Source: Artocarpus heterophyllus (Eukaryota; Streptophyta; Magnoliopsida; Rosales; Moraceae). Taken from it: DNA of 64,000 bases. Under the pieces are notes generated by a model, which saw only the letters and a list, made by a program, of their open reading frames with translations, was not told the DNA's origin and did no database searches. The stretch covers positions 12,200,836-12,264,835 of the forward strand of contig CM046353.1 in the NCBI GenBank assembly GCA_025403435.1, given 5' to 3'. Shown here in pieces: positions 1 to 12,515 of the stretch (its first letter is position 1; each line of letters opens with the position of its first letter). A program made the position numbers and the translations under genes.

Positions 1-1142
1 CTTGAATCAGGGGTGATTACACATCTGACTTTTCATATTAAAAAGTAGAATTCAAAGTATAAAAATGAAACGTTGGGAGAGATCTTGGCATGTCACTGGC
101 AAAAAAAGCACAAAAGATCTTCATCCCAAATTATTATACATTACTATGAGAAAACATAACCAAACATTTTAAGACGTGTAATAATCTAAATTAAAATATG
201 TGTGTCGGGTTGAGGCAGGGCCTATATAATCTCAATAACCAAAATGAAATTTCCATATTTTATTTTTCACAAAAGAGTTGCTAACGTTTGCGCTTAATTG
301 GCTTTTAATTTGCCCCCTTAAACCAGGACGTACCAGAAGTAGAACGTGAAGATACCTGTTTGATGATGTGTTCAAATGAAGAAGAATTTGCACCGTTAAG
401 GAATATAGTGATAATGTTAATAAGAACATTAGTGAATATAATAACTGCTGCTGGCTGCATAACAGAGAATTTTTTTTTTTTTTAAATGAAATTACACTTG
501 AATGAAACATGGGTAGTGGGGGAAGTTCAGTTTTGACAGTAAGGGAATTAGTTTTAATCAGAATAATAATCGCTGCTGGAGAAAGAAGAGGAAGATTGGG
601 AGATCCGATGGGCGGTTTTGGATCTTCAGTTTACAGACGCAGCGGAATTATGTTCTAGTTATTGCTTTCCAATGGAGCAGATAAGTTATAAGGTTGAACA
701 ATGAATTACTCGGGACAATAAAAAGCAAGAAGTATGAAAAGCAAGTTGTCAGCTTCTCTTGATACCTTCAACCGTAATTGAGTTTTGGAGATGGGAGAAG
801 AAAGATTTGAACATTTTTATCTAAAAAGTTTTGAAAAGGAAAGCAAAATGAAAATGAAAACCACTAAAATAAAAAGTGGATGAGAGACGAGATCAGACAA
901 ATCCAAGTATATAGTCGTATAGCCAGCATGGTCAAATGAGCTAGCGAGTTTATAACACCAAGATCACCAAAAGCATCTATACAAATATAAATACTTCAAT
1001 CGGATTCAAATTAGATCCTTTATACAAAGCAGTGAAAATTTGCAAAAGCCAAGCCAAACGTGAACATTTCTGCCACAGAAATGCTTCAGAAATCCATCAC
1101 CAGCTAGGAAATTCACAAACTACAGAATCCTCTTAACACCGT

Positions 1143-2166
1143 CTATACTGGAACAACTCTGATGCTTTGTTTCCCCAAGAAAACATCGGTCAGAATAGTC
1201 TTGGACTCGAACGATGCCTTCAACAATTTTAAGCCCTGTACAAAACAAACACATGGTTCCATATCGTAGTCAGACCTAATTATCCACAAACATTCTAATC
1301 ACGTATTCATTGAAACAACAACATATACCAAACCAACTAAAACTCATGAATCGAAGGGAGCAACAAAATTACTCTCTTTTGAGACAGGAAAACAAGAAGT
1401 GAGTTTCATCAATCCATATAATATGAAACACAAAAGAATTGAGCTTTTGATTTTTTTTTCACTTTAAACCAATGCCAAACATACGAAAGAAAAGAAAATT
1501 ACTAGAGGAGATAAAAGAAAAGAAAAGAAAACAAAATTTACACACCTCATCCATACCAAAGGAAACCACCATCTCCTCAAGATCATCAATCTTCTTAACC
1601 TTGTACTTGTTAAGCAAAGTAATGCATGATATAGTGGACATAGGTTTGACTTCCAAATCATCCATGATCATGTAAGTAATCACTTCCTTCACAAAGCCTC
1701 TCCCACTGGACGATGACGAGGCCTGAGCAGCCTGCTCTACAAAGCGCACCACGGTGTCCATTGTGCAATTGCAATAGGGACACCGGTCCCTCGGATTGTA
1801 GGTCACATAGCCATTGCAATTGCCACAATTGAACACATTCGGAGTCTGATCAGCAGCATTGTGGGGCAACACCAGCAGTGTCACGGCACCATCCGAAACA
1901 AGCAACTTGGGCTTGAGCAGGGTGTCCTTTTCAGCCCCTGGTTGTATGTAAGTCTCACTCAGGTTTTCAAAGCTTCGGTAGAGATTTCCGAGACAGCCCA
2001 CCATGTCATTGGTAGAGAGAATCCCAGTTACTGTGCCAATAGGCAGAGACATGAGCGAGAAAAGGAAGTCAACAAAGTCTTTTCCAGCTTCAGCAAAGAG
2101 GACCCTTTTCGCTTTTGTGTCCACTAAAAGCTTCACACTCATGCTGGGATTAGTGGTTGTTGACAT
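1143..2166 (-). CDS. DUF674 family protein, type 1, unit A copy (2 exons)
   Basis: Plant-specific DUF674 protein of unknown function. Exon 1 is 1546-2166 (207 codons) and ends in GAG before a GT donor; exon 2 is 1143-1235 (30 codons plus stop), entered after an AG and starting GLKLL, giving 237 aa. The start ATG at 2164-2166 gives the usual MS(T)-rich N-terminus followed by VKLLVDTKAKRVLFAEAGKD, the family signature. A zinc-ribbon-like pair lies at C114/C117 and C129/C132 (CGNC and CPYC), followed by an MIMDDLEVKPMSTIS block near the end of exon 1. There is no signal peptide and no membrane segment. The length is that of a single DUF674 module; many members have two. It differs from the unit C copy at only a few residues (for example G119 instead of R), so it is a recent duplicate. 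Intron 1236-1545. Confidence 0.9.
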
Positions 2167-2635
2167 GTTGAAGTTTATTTCTTCTCCTGATCTTTGGAGC
2201 TTCCAGTTACTATTTAAGCAAGATAAAGACGACTCTAGAGATTGAGAATGTTGAAAGGAAGATTAAAGCGTTTCTTCTTGTTGTTTTAGCTAAACTGGTA
2301 AAGTAAGGAATTTTTTTTCCTTGCATTTTGCTTTGTTTTCAAAAGTTTTCGTGCTTGTTGAATAAAGGGAGTTATTCTAGGAGAAAAATGAGCGATTCAT
2401 TCCTTCAGGCTATAGGAAAGGGATATTTATCCGAGTGTTTGTATTTGCACCGTCTTAACCTTTCATTCTAAATACATCCCTTATAATTATAAAATAATTA
2501 ATTTTATTTATTATACACTTTTATAATTTCAAAATCACCTTTAAGATTAATTCTACCTCCCACCTTCTCCCAACCGGGTATTTTTTTTTTTTTTTTTTTA
2601 GTGTTGCTCTCACGCTTCTCCTCTTCTCTCTATTT
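2167..2635. promoter_or_regulatory. Upstream region of the type 1 gene
   Basis: Non-coding sequence conserved in all three units (compare 11566-12030 and 18952-19425). A TATA-like stretch on the minus strand lies near 2422-2433 (ATAAATAT), about 260 bases before the ATG, which would give a long leader. There is AT-rich sequence near 2470-2540 and a T-run near 2580-2600 whose length differs between units. The assignment of a promoter is inference from position only. Confidence 0.35.
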
Positions 2636-2956
2636 TTCGTAAGGCTCCGGATCATCCTCGTTTGGCATTTATCTTAAGGCAATGTTACAGTTCAGGGCCC
2701 TCGACCTACAATTTCAGGTTATCATTGAAGAGGTCGTTTGCTACTCTCAAGGAAGCTCCGTGCTCATCAACGGGATTAAACTCGGTACACATCCCTTAAC
2801 TCCTTGGTTTTTTTTTTTTATTTTCTTATTTTCTGTTGGTATATGTTATTACATGTTTTTCTCTATATTTTTGTTTAGGACTTTCTTGCTATGGTGAATT
2901 TTGGCCCCAATTTTTGCTGAAAATGCCGTGAACTAAAGCTACCTTCGGAGCCGTCT

Positions 2957-3115
2957 GCATGTTGTCGTATTTACGCTCTCCCTCCTTGTGCTTGCTGTCG
3001 TTTTCAACAGTCGCACGCTCCCCTCTATTGGCTTGCTGTCGTTCTTACAGTCCCCACTCTGTTGCCTTGCTGTCGTTTTCACAATCCCCCTCTGTTGCCT
3101 TGTTGTCGTTGATAT
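2957..3115. repeat. Degenerate minisatellite, unit A
   Basis: About four imperfect units of roughly 36 bases, each with a CTTGCTGTCGTTTTCACA-like core and a CCCCCTCTGTTGCC-like spacer. Two further cores recur at 3735-3790. The same block is in unit B at 12360-12515 and is missing from unit C because of a deletion. Short open frames across it come from the repeat and do not look like a gene. Confidence 0.7.
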
Positions 3116-5340
3116 TTTGGATTTTTGTATATGTTATTCGTTAATATGGTTATTTGTATCTATGACATGTTTGTTTACATATTGAAATTGTTTTGGATTA
3201 TTGTATCCATGATCTGTTAGCTTAGTGATTTGTATACGTGATATGTTGTTTATATTTTCAGACTACATATTCATACTAGTATTGATATATGTGATTTGTT
3301 ACTGTATATATGTAAAATATTTTGGATGATTGTTTATACAGATTATTGTTTGTATCTGTGATCTGTTGATTTGGTGATTTGTCTATGTGACTTGTTCTTA
3401 ATATATTCATATTAGTATTGAAATCTGTGATTTGTTAGTATTTGATATGATTTTGGGATTTTGTTATATTAGTTAATCACTTATAAATTTGTTTCTGATA
3501 TGTTGTTCTCTTTATACATCACTGGTAGACTCTGATATCTTTTATTTGCTGGGGAAGATGTTAAATCTGATTGTGTACTGATATTGCATGTTGATTTGTG
3601 ATTTGGCTCCCATGTCTATGATGGAATCTATTATTTTTATGCATTTGTAGTAGTGTTATATCATGTCGTTTGGCACTTATTGTGGCCGCTTTACTCCCGG
3701 ATGTAAAGCAGTTGTTCAATATCTTCCTTCCATTGGCTTGCTGTCATTTTTCACACTACCCCTTTTGTGTGTTTGTTGTCGTTTTCACACATTAATGTTT
3801 ATCACGATGGATTCCCAGTGTACATGATAATGACAACCCTAAAGGTTCATCAGTTGGGCTTAATAGAGCTGGCCGCTCGGAGATGGGTCGTTTTAGGATG
3901 ATTTGACAGCACAAATGTGAGTGTCTTACCAACGACAGCTTTGGTTTTAATTTAGCATCACTGTTGTTGTAATATGTATTGTTGTGTCTTTTTTTAAACC
4001 AATGTCGCCAGTTTGTTGGAATTTGGCACTTGTTTGTTGTTGGTATTTGTATGATATTTAATATTATTAGTGCTTTTATTATTATTAAAATTATTAGATG
4101 TTCTTTTTTTTCGCATGTTAACTTGTATTTACTTGTTTTATATGCTTATTAACAGGATTTAAGAAATTTAAATTACAAAAAAAAAAAAAAAATCTCCTAC
4201 ATTCATCACAAACTTTTTTCTTTTCTTTTTTTTTTTTTCATTCTTTAACGTTTTTTAAATTATATTTCTTGAATCTTCTTTCTGTTTCTATTATTTTGTT
4301 TTCCATTTTTAACATTTTTGATTTATTTTTAATTATTTTATATTACTTTTTTTTTACATTTCAAACTTTGGTGTCCAAACACAAATCCAATTCAAACTAT
4401 AGTTATTGGCACTCTACCAAACACAAATTCAATTTAGATTTCCTGTTAGGATTAAAAAACAAACTATAAATCCAAACTCCAATTTGGAATTCTGTTTGCA
4501 CCACACAATTTAAACTTTTTTGTTCAAATTACAATAGTTCAAACTAACACATTTCGAACCAACGAAGCAAACATGACCGTTATTTTTCTTTGGACATCAC
4601 TGTTTTATTTTTTATTATTTTAACAACCTTATTTTTTATCTCTCTTTTTTTTTTTGGAAAATTGTATTAAATAACACAGTTTTAATTCTTAATATAAGCA
4701 AATAGTACACTTTTAAAAATATTAAAGTAAACATTTTTAGAATCTTGTACTCTTTTTAAACACTTGAATTTTTAATTTTACCTCATCATTTTTCTTCTTT
4801 TTCTTCTGTGCTTTCTTTTCTTTTTGTTTTTTGTTATGACACTATTATTTCGTGTTTCTCTTTATGTCATTCTATATAAAAATAAGTTTTATTTTAATCT
4901 AAGTGGACTATAAACTAAACACTATTACGTTTTGGAATGATGGGTTAATTCCCTCCTTTTCTGTTTTTTTTTTTATTATTATTAAAACTTTAGGTATGAA
5001 GCATTTGTTTAAAACGTTTTATATAGTTATTAAATAAATAACGTATTCAATTATATGGCACATTATTAATATTTTTAATTTGAATAAAACCTACCAAAGT
5101 ATAATTAATAGCCACTAAAGTAATTTCCATAAAATATGAAATATGGCAACATTTACTCCTATTCATTTGTCTTCTTTGATGGAAAGAGTGCACTATACGT
5201 TAGGATATGGTCTCTTGTCTGCAAAAATTTTTTTGTAATATTCCAGCAATACATTAATTAGATCTTGTATATGCTAGTCAACCATCTCTAAAATTGTTTT
5301 TGACAAAATGTCGAATCTAATTGGAAGAGGGATGGACTTT
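3116..5340. other. AT-rich non-coding part of unit A
   Basis: No gene seen. 3120-3480 is built of loosely repeated TGATTTGTATATGTGA-like words. Poly-T and poly-A runs at 4175-4240 vary between units. 4369-4575 is a copy of a dispersed repeat (see separate entry). The rest is low-complexity AT-rich DNA that matches unit B (to about 14740) and unit C (from 19439). Confidence 0.6.
4369..4580. repeat. Dispersed AT-rich repeat with TTCAAACTAACAC end
   Basis: A block rich in CAAACACAAATTCAATT and ending GTTCAAACTAACAC followed by a cgaaccaacgaagcaaacatg-like end. Related copies sit in unit B (about 13770-13985), unit C (about 19885-20095) and, more diverged, at about 32079-32560 and 33215-33335. 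The shared end, with a related inverted word at the other side of the 32 kb copy, suggests a small TIR element. The superfamily is not determined. Confidence 0.45.
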
Positions 5341-6351
5341 TAAAACCATGGATTGCTTCCCTTCTCTAAATCAGCTAAAAACCCAGGCTACGTTACGTTT
5401 CAAATAAATAGCTTTCCCTTCATCACAGTCTGGCCATTTCCATTTGATCCAACAGCTACGGCTAAAGTGATAGATAGTCCGGTACTTCCATATGAGTGGA
5501 TTTTATAACTATTCCAATATGTGTGTGTGTGTATATATATAAACATTAACTATAAGGGCTTCCAGACATGACTTGGCGATAAATTTGTAGCATTATCTTT
5601 AGTATTTGATATATTTACAACGCTTAGTGTTTGAATAGAGTTCAAATATTCCTTTCACTCAAATTTTAAAAATATAAATAAAAACCACTTTTTCATGATT
5701 TGGTATTTGAATTTTTCACAAAACAATCACATAACATTATATATATACACGTTCGTTTATTTATTTTCTTCAAAAAAAGTAAAATACTAATAAAATGTCG
5801 AGAATTCTTATGTTGGAAAAAACTATATTGCTCTATAAGTAAAGTATGGGTGTTTTAACCGTCAATTAACTTATTTATTTTACAATTTAGAAGCAATTTT
5901 ATATCATATGCCGTAAATTATACGGACAGTCATGGAGGACATCAGCTAAAAGCCTTCTTCATCTTTAGTGCAAAATTACTTTTTCCACAAGTGCAATTCC
6001 CTAAAATGTCCATATCACATACATGAAATTTATCACTCTCTAAAATGCCATTTTCACAATAACAAAAAACTATTCCACGCTGCTAAACTATAGTCTATAA
6101 CATTATTCACCTGACATTCTAGAATTATAAGACTGCAAATTAATACTTCCATTTCCAAAATTGATGGAAAAATTACATCCACCGCTCTTTTTTCCTGTCT
6201 TAGACGACACTATCACACGAAATTTGCTAGCCAGCCTTCAAGAAAGACAGGCTAGTATTAATAAACGGAAAAGAAAATATAAAGCACCAAACACTACTAA
6301 ATTAAAATAAAACTTAACACTCCAAATTAACGATAACACAATCATGGTCTC

Positions 6352-6633
6352 CTACTTCCCAAGAAAAACGTTGGTGAGAATAGTATTGGTCTGCAGGGAC
6401 GCCTTCAACAATTTCAAGCCCTATATATATCCACATAAACAAGCACGAATCAATATATTAATTCACCAAAAGAAAAAGGAGCAAAAATCTACATATGTTA
6501 TAACAATAAAATCAAAAACAATAAGAAACTCTATTATAAAACCACACCTCGTTTATGCCTACGGAAAGAGTCTTCTCCTCAAGTGCACCCACCTCCTTGA
6601 CATTGAACTTGTTAAGCATGGTAATGCTTGATA
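6352..6633 (-). pseudogene. DUF674 type 2 remnant, 5'-truncated
   Basis: Exon 2 (6352-6420, GLKLLKAS... ending FLGK) and the last part of exon 1 (6548-6633, ...SITMLNKFNVKEVGALEEKT, ending GAG before GT) are present and nearly match the intact type 2 gene at 21866-22711. At 6633 the match stops abruptly and unrelated sequence follows, so about 85 percent of exon 1, including the start, the core and the zinc-ribbon, is missing. No start codon in homologous sequence remains. The flanking DNA from 5341 to 6351 matches 20868-21865 in unit C, which shows a whole type 2 locus once stood here. Confidence 0.85.
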
Positions 6634-7036
6634 ATGTGTCGTCTACTAGTAATGATCCTAATTCGATGAAGATGAGTTGTGGACCTCGAAGTTCGCGATC
6701 TGGTTCGCGGTGGCGACACAAGAACTATAGAATGATAGTTAGTCCCAATCTATTGTGGTGGCTCGACTTCGAGAAGATGAACAAGGACCGTGATGAAGAC
6801 AACACTCCGATCAATGAAGTCTCTTCACAAATCTATGCTCGCGTCTTTTCTGGTGATAGTGCTTTATTCGAGGTGGGTGAGAAAACGATGATGGAAGATT
6901 GACGACGATCTGACATCTTCTGCCTCCTTTCGGTAGATCGACGAAAGGTGACTGGTGATCTCTAGTGTTTGGTGCGAGCTTTGACGACGAATGGAGAGAG
7001 AGAATTGAGAGAAAGAGGAGGAGATAGGTTAATATA
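6634..7036. other. Unplaced GC-richer insert next to the type 2 remnant
   Basis: About 400 bases with no counterpart in units B or C. It is richer in G and C than its surroundings and ends in a GAGAGA-rich stretch (6990-7020) of the kind often seen in plant 5' leaders. Open frames cross it on both strands but none resembles a family I know. It could be a piece of a captured host gene or the unmatched part of the adjacent transposon. Confidence 0.5.
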
Positions 7037-7841
7037 TGCTGTAAAAGCTCAATAAATGAATGTTTGATAAATTAATAACCTTGCTTAAATAATGAAAACT
7101 TCTGGTCCTAACTCAAACCAATGTACTAAATTAATAATCTCGCTAAAAGCATAAGATAATAATTTTGTTTCAAATACTTTAGAGCACAACGAAAATATAA
7201 ACTAATAATTGACAAAAATATATATAATTTATAACATTAAAGACTTTTTTTTTTATTGACAACTTCTATTTTCTCAATTCAGCTCTTTTTCAAAATATGC
7301 ATCTAGAGTCATTTGTTTTTTCTTTGTACCTAAATTAAACTTAACATCGTCTTTAAATTTTTGCAAAGCATACACTACATCTAATACATTTTTTTTTTAA
7401 TGTTGTAGCAAGTAGTTATTTAAGATTACTATTACTTGAAATGCCTCCTTTGAGGAAACATTTGGTAAGTAAAACATAGCTGTCATCTGAATCATAATCA
7501 TCATCCGCAGCGTATCTATTATTCTTTGAATAATCTCATCATCAATAGGTGATTCCATCACTGTATCATTTTCACTAAGATAATTCATTGAATTTTCTAT
7601 GTACACATATTAATTTTTGACCACATACCATTATCTTTCGTATCAATAACTCATGCGTGAATCTTAGTAAAAAAAAAGGGACACGTACAAAAATAATTAA
7701 AACATAAAATTTTTCGTAAATTAATAAATTAATAATTTGCTGATAAATTAATAAATTATTTATTTATCGATGAATAAATAACCTCTTTAAAAGAATATTT
7801 TTTCCTAGTCCTAACAATATGCATTTATAGCGGTTTTACTG
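7037..7841 (-). mobile_element. Pogo-like DNA transposon remnant (Tc1/mariner superfamily)
   Basis: The right end reads, on the minus strand, CAGTAAAACCGCTATAAATG and is followed by TA; the left end is a related CTGTAAAAGCTCAATAAATG word. Both ends carry the ATAAATTAATAA words typical of plant pogo/Emigrant-type ends. A minus-strand frame at 7397-7606 ends VSSKEAFQVIVILNNYLLQH, which resembles the C-terminal tail of plant pogo-like transposases; the rest of the transposase is gone. The left boundary is approximate. Confidence 0.65.
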
Positions 7842-8387
7842 TACAGTACACATGCTTAATGTTCAACTCTGCTAGTCATAATTTGCTTCGGTATTTGGCG
7901 AAGTTGTTCGTAGAGAGAAGGATCAAAAGAGGAGGTGATCAGAAAACTGCCAATGTATCACATACTAATCCTTTAAAATAAATGTAGTAACTTTTTAATT
8001 GCTTGATATTCTGGAGTACTACATTTTATACCATGCACGCTTAAAGGTGAAAAGATAACACTAAATGTAGTTAAGACTCTTGATTAATCAAACTTTAGAA
8101 ACATCTAATCTTACAGCGATCCCCAACTAGAAAACAAACAATTTGCAGCACTCCTGCTTCTTTGAGGTGAACATATACATTGAGACAAATTTCCAGCATT
8201 AAACCTAATTATGGAAGCAAATTCGAGCATAAAAGTCATCAATCCTTGACATGGAAATTGGACAATTTTAGCAAGTTAAAGAGACGAGAGATCAACAGAG
8301 AAATAAAATAAAATCACTGCTAATATTCCACTTGGTATGAATTGCATAAAAGAGAGTAAAGTAAACAAAAAGAAACTAATTATTGAC
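7842..8387. other. Non-coding sequence between pogo remnant and type 3 pseudogene
   Basis: No gene recognised. The block matches unit B (15343-15904) closely. The second exon expected for the type 3 DUF674 pseudogene (a GLKLL...LTDVF-like peptide) was looked for here and not seen. Confidence 0.5.
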
Positions 8388-8982
8388 CTCGTTCATGCCC
8401 AATGTAACAATCTTCTCCTCAAGTTCACCGACCTCCTTCACATCAAACTCGACAAGAAAAAGCAATGCTTGCTATGGCGGACGTAGGCTTCACTTCTAAA
8501 AATCCATTATCATATGTGTGACAACACCTTTAACATAGCCTCCCTCCCCGTTGCCTAAGGACTCTTCTTGTGCCTCATCTGCACTTGTAACCAAGGACAC
8601 CTCAGTTGTTAGTAAATTATTGCAAATGGCACATCTGGCTCCATGGCTTTCGGACACAAGTGGCTTCGTTGGGTGGCATTTACAAGTTTACAGCTTCTAA
8701 TTAGCCGCAGTTCATATTAACACATGGTTCGGAACTTCCAACTTGTGACTTAGGTTTAAGCAGGGTGTCCTTGTTGACATTAAGACATCCATATTTTCAA
8801 GGCTCGCATAAACCTCGCACAGAGAACCCACCATGACATTTTTTGTTAGCAACCTAATCGCGGTGCTGACAGGCGAAGAAAAAAGTGTGAAGAGAAAACG
8901 AATTCCTTGCCTGCTTTGGCAAACAGGACTTTCTGCGTCTTTTGTGGATCAAAAGCTTCAAATTCATTTTGGAGTTGAACAT
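8388..8982 (-). pseudogene. DUF674 type 3 pseudogene, unit A copy
   Basis: Diverged DUF674 exon 1. The N-terminus reads MFNSKMNLKLLIHK and then leaves frame; the expected RKVLFAKAGKEF peptide is found in another frame, so there is at least one frameshift near residue 15-20. The 3' end still encodes FDVKEVGELEEKIVTLGMNE and stops at GAG before a GT donor at 8387-8386. The middle zinc-ribbon region has further disruptions, and no exon 2 follows. The same inactivated gene is in unit B, so it was already broken before the units duplicated. Confidence 0.8.
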
Positions 8983-10541
8983 TGTTGTTTCAAGTTGGAA
9001 GCAATTTATTTGTTGCAACATTTCTATATACAAGATTAACATACTACGTTGGAGGGTCCAAATTCATTTGCTATTGCTCATTTTGAAGGGGAAGGGATAA
9101 CGCCAAAATGAATCAAGATTCTCCCACGACGGATACAGAAGTCCATTGGGCCATTATTACAAATCATGCCCCTTTGGCTCCTCCGGAGAGAGTAATAGAT
9201 TGAGATTCAAGAACACCCAAAAATCATGCAACTAATGAAGAAGACGGCTAAGAATGCTGATTTATCATGAAGAAAACAATACAATAGATTGAGGTGTAAA
9301 ATGTTGTCAACAAGTTTTCAACAATAGTAAACACTGATTTGTAGCTCAAACTTTTATTTTAAACGGCGGTCTCGTATGCCAGACCAATATCTAAAATATG
9401 AAAGAATGGGTAAAGTTGTCTCAGGAATCAATGAATTTGATGACGTGTTGTATCAGCCATATGATTAGGTGAGGATCTATGTCTTGAATCAGGGGTGATT
9501 ACACATCTGACTTTTCATATTAAAAAGTAGAATTCAAAGTATAAAAATGAAACGTTGGGAGAGATCTTGGCATGTCACTGGCAAAAAAAGCACAAAAGAT
9601 CTTCATCCCAAATTGTTATACATTACTATGAGAAAACATAACCAAACATTTTAAGACGTGTAATAATCTAAATTAAAATATGTGTGTCGGGTTGAGGCAG
9701 GGCCTATATAATCTCAATAACCAAAATGAAATTTCCATATTTTATTTTTCACAAAAGAGTTGCTAACGTTTGCGCTTAATTGGCTTTTAATTTGCACCGT
9801 TAAGGAAGACAGTGATAGTGTTAATAAGAACATTAGTGAATATGATAACTACTGCTGCTTGCATAACACAATTTTTTTTTTTATTATTGAAATTACACTT
9901 GAATGAAACATGGGTAGTGGGGGAAGTTCAGTTTTGACAGTAATGGAATTAGTTTTAGTCAGAATAATAATCGCTGCTAGAGAAAGAAGAGGAAGATTGG
10001 GAGATCCGATGAGCGGTTTTGGATCTTCAGTTTACAGACGCAGCGGAAATATGTTCTAGTTATTGCTTTCCAATGGAGCAGATAAGTTATAAGGTTGAAC
10101 GATGAATTACTTGGGACAATAAAAAGGAATAAGTATGAAAAGCAAGTTGTCAGCTTCTCTTGATGCCTTCAACCGTATTTGAGTTTTTGACATGGGAGAA
10201 GAAAGATTTGAACATTTTTACCTAAAAAGTTTTGAAAAGGAAAGCAAAATGAAAATGAAAACCACAAATAAAAAGTGGATGAGAGACTAGATCAGACAAA
10301 TCCAAGTATATAGTCATATAGCAAGCATGATCAAATGAGCTAGCGAGTTTATAACACCAAGATCACCAAAAGCATCTATACAAATGTAAATACTTCAATC
10401 GGATTCAAATTAGATCCTTTATACAAAGCAGTGAAAATTTGCAAAAGCCAAGCCAAACGTGAACATTTCCGCAACAGAGATGCTTCAGAAATCCATCACC
10501 GGCTAGGAAATTCACAAACTACAGGATCCTCTTAACACCAT

Positions 10542-11565
10542 CTACACTGGAACAACTCTGATGCTTTGTTTCCCCAAGAAAACATCGGTCAGAATAGTCT
10601 TGGACTCGAACGATGCCTTCAACAATTTTAAGCCCTGCACAAAACAAACACATCGTTCCATATCATAGTCAGACCTAATTATCCACAAACATTCTAATCA
10701 CGTATTCATTGAAATAACAACATATACCAAACCAACTAAAACTCACGAATCGAAGGGAGCAACAAAATTACTCTCTTTTGAGACAGGAAAACGAGAAGTG
10801 AGTTTCACCAATCCATACAATATGAAACACAAAAGAATTGAGCTTTTGATTTTTTTTGCACTATAAACCAATGCCAAACATACGAAAGAAAAGAAAATTA
10901 CTAGAGGAGATAAAAGAAAAGAAAAGAAAAGAAAATTGACACACCTCATCCATACCAAAGGAAACCACCATCTCCTCAAGATCATCAATATTCTTAACCT
11001 TGTACTTGTTAAGCAAAGTAATGCATGATATAGTGGACATAGGCTTGACTTCCAAATCATCCATGATCATGTAAGTAATCACTTCCTTCACAAAGCCTCT
11101 CCCACTGGACGATGACGAGGCCTGAGCAGCCTGCTCTACAAAGCGCACCATGTTGTCCATTGTGTAATTGCAATAGGGACACCGGTCCCTCGGATTGTAG
11201 GTCACATAGCGTTTGCAATTGCCACAAGTGAACAAATTCGGAGTCCGATCAGCAGCATTGTGGGGCAACACCAGCAGTGTCGCGGCACCATCAGAAACAA
11301 GCAACTTGGGTTTGAGCAGGGTGTCCTTTTCAGCCCCTGGTTGTATGTAAGTCTCACTCAGGTTTTCAAAGCTTCGGTAGAGATTTCCTAGACAGCCCAC
11401 CATGTCATTGGTGGAGAGAATCCCAGTTACTGTGCCAATAGGCAGAGACATGAGCGAGAAAAGGAAGTCAACAAAGTCTTTTCCAGCTTCAGCAAAGAGG
11501 ACCCTTTTCGCTTTTGTGTCCACTAAAAGCTTCACACTTATGCTGGGATTAGTGGTTGTTGACAT
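10542..11565 (-). CDS. DUF674 family protein, type 1, unit B copy (2 exons)
   Basis: Same structure as the unit A gene: exon 1 10945-11565 (207 codons) ending in GAG before GT, exon 2 10542-10634 (30 codons plus stop), 237 aa, intron 10635-10944. It is the most divergent of the three type 1 copies: I9 instead of M, A for V near residue 95, and TCGNCKRY instead of NCGNCNGY or NCGNCNRY around the first cysteine pair. All four zinc-ribbon cysteines (C114, C117, C129, C132) are kept. The frame is fully open and the splice borders are intact, so it is likely functional. Confidence 0.9.
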
Positions 11566-12359
11566 GTTGAAGTTTATTTCTTCTCCTGATCTTTGGAGCT
11601 TCCAGTTACTATTTAAGCAAGATAAAGACGACTCTAGAGATTGAGAATGTTGAAAGGAAGATTAAAGCGTTTCTTCTTGTTGTTTTAGCTTAACTGGTAA
11701 AGTAAGGAATTTCTTTTCCTTGCATTTTGCTTTGTTTTCAAAAGTTTTCGTGCTTGTTGAATAAAGGGAGTTATTCTAGGAGAAAAATGAGCGATTCATT
11801 CCTTCAGGCTATAGGAAAGGGATATTTATCCGAGTGTTTGTATTTGCACCGTCTTAACCTTTCATTCTAAATACATCCCTTATAATTATAAAATAATTAA
11901 TTTTATTTATTATACACTTTTATAATTTCAAAATCACCTTTAAGATTAATTCTACCTCCCACCTTCTCCCAACGGGTTTTTTTCTTTTTTCTTTTTTTAC
12001 CGTTGCTCTCACGCTTCTCCTCTTCTCTCTATTTTTCGTAAGGCTCCGAATCATCCTCGTTTGGCATTTATTTTAAGGCAATGCAAAGTTCAAGGCCCTC
12101 GACCTACAATTTCAGGTTATCATTGAAGAGGTCGTTTGCAACTCTCAAGGAAGCTCCGTGCTCATCAACGGGATTAAACTCGGTACACATCCCTTAACTC
12201 CTTGGTTTTTTTTTTTTTTTCTTTCCTTATTTTCTGTTGGTATATGTTATTACATGTTTTTCTCTATATTTTTGTTTAGGACATTCTTGCTATGGTGAAT
12301 TTTGGCCCCAATTTTTGCTGAAAATGCCGTGAACTAAAGCTACCTTTGGACCCGTCTGC

Positions 12360-12515
12360 ATGTTGTCGTATTTACACTCTCCCTCCTTGTGCTTGCTGTC
12401 GTTTTCAACTGTCGCACGCTCCCCTCTATTGGCTTGCTGTCGTTCTTACAGTCCCCACTCTGTTGCCTTGCTGTCGTTTTCACAATCCCCCTCTGTTGCC
12501 TTGTTGTCGTTGATA
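12360..12515. repeat. Degenerate minisatellite, unit B
   Basis: Counterpart of the unit A minisatellite at 2957-3115, with the same CTTGCTGTCGTTTTCACA-like core. The unit number is the same and it differs from the A copy at scattered bases. Confidence 0.65.

Larger units (their letters stand above)
1..9482. repeat. Tandem segmental repeat, unit A
   Basis: First of three long direct repeats. The first bases of the window recur at 9483 and 16993, and most of the following several kb can be followed by eye in the other copies. Unit A holds a type 1 DUF674 gene, a type 2 remnant, a pogo-like element and a type 3 pseudogene. The sequence just before 9483 and before 16993 is the end of a unit, and the window opens exactly on the unit start, so the array probably goes on beyond the left edge. 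Confidence 0.9.

Noticed and set aside
1861..2245. Plus-strand frames over the type 1 genes (also at 11402-11644 and 18646-19030)
   Set aside because: They are antisense shadows of the DUF674 exon and repeat only because the exon repeats.
2682..2897. Plus-strand frame of 71 codons with a gene-like first part in the DUF674 spacer
   Set aside because: The first 35 residues look non-random, but the rest is poly-T derived, no family is recognised, and the block is missing from unit C without effect on the neighbouring gene.
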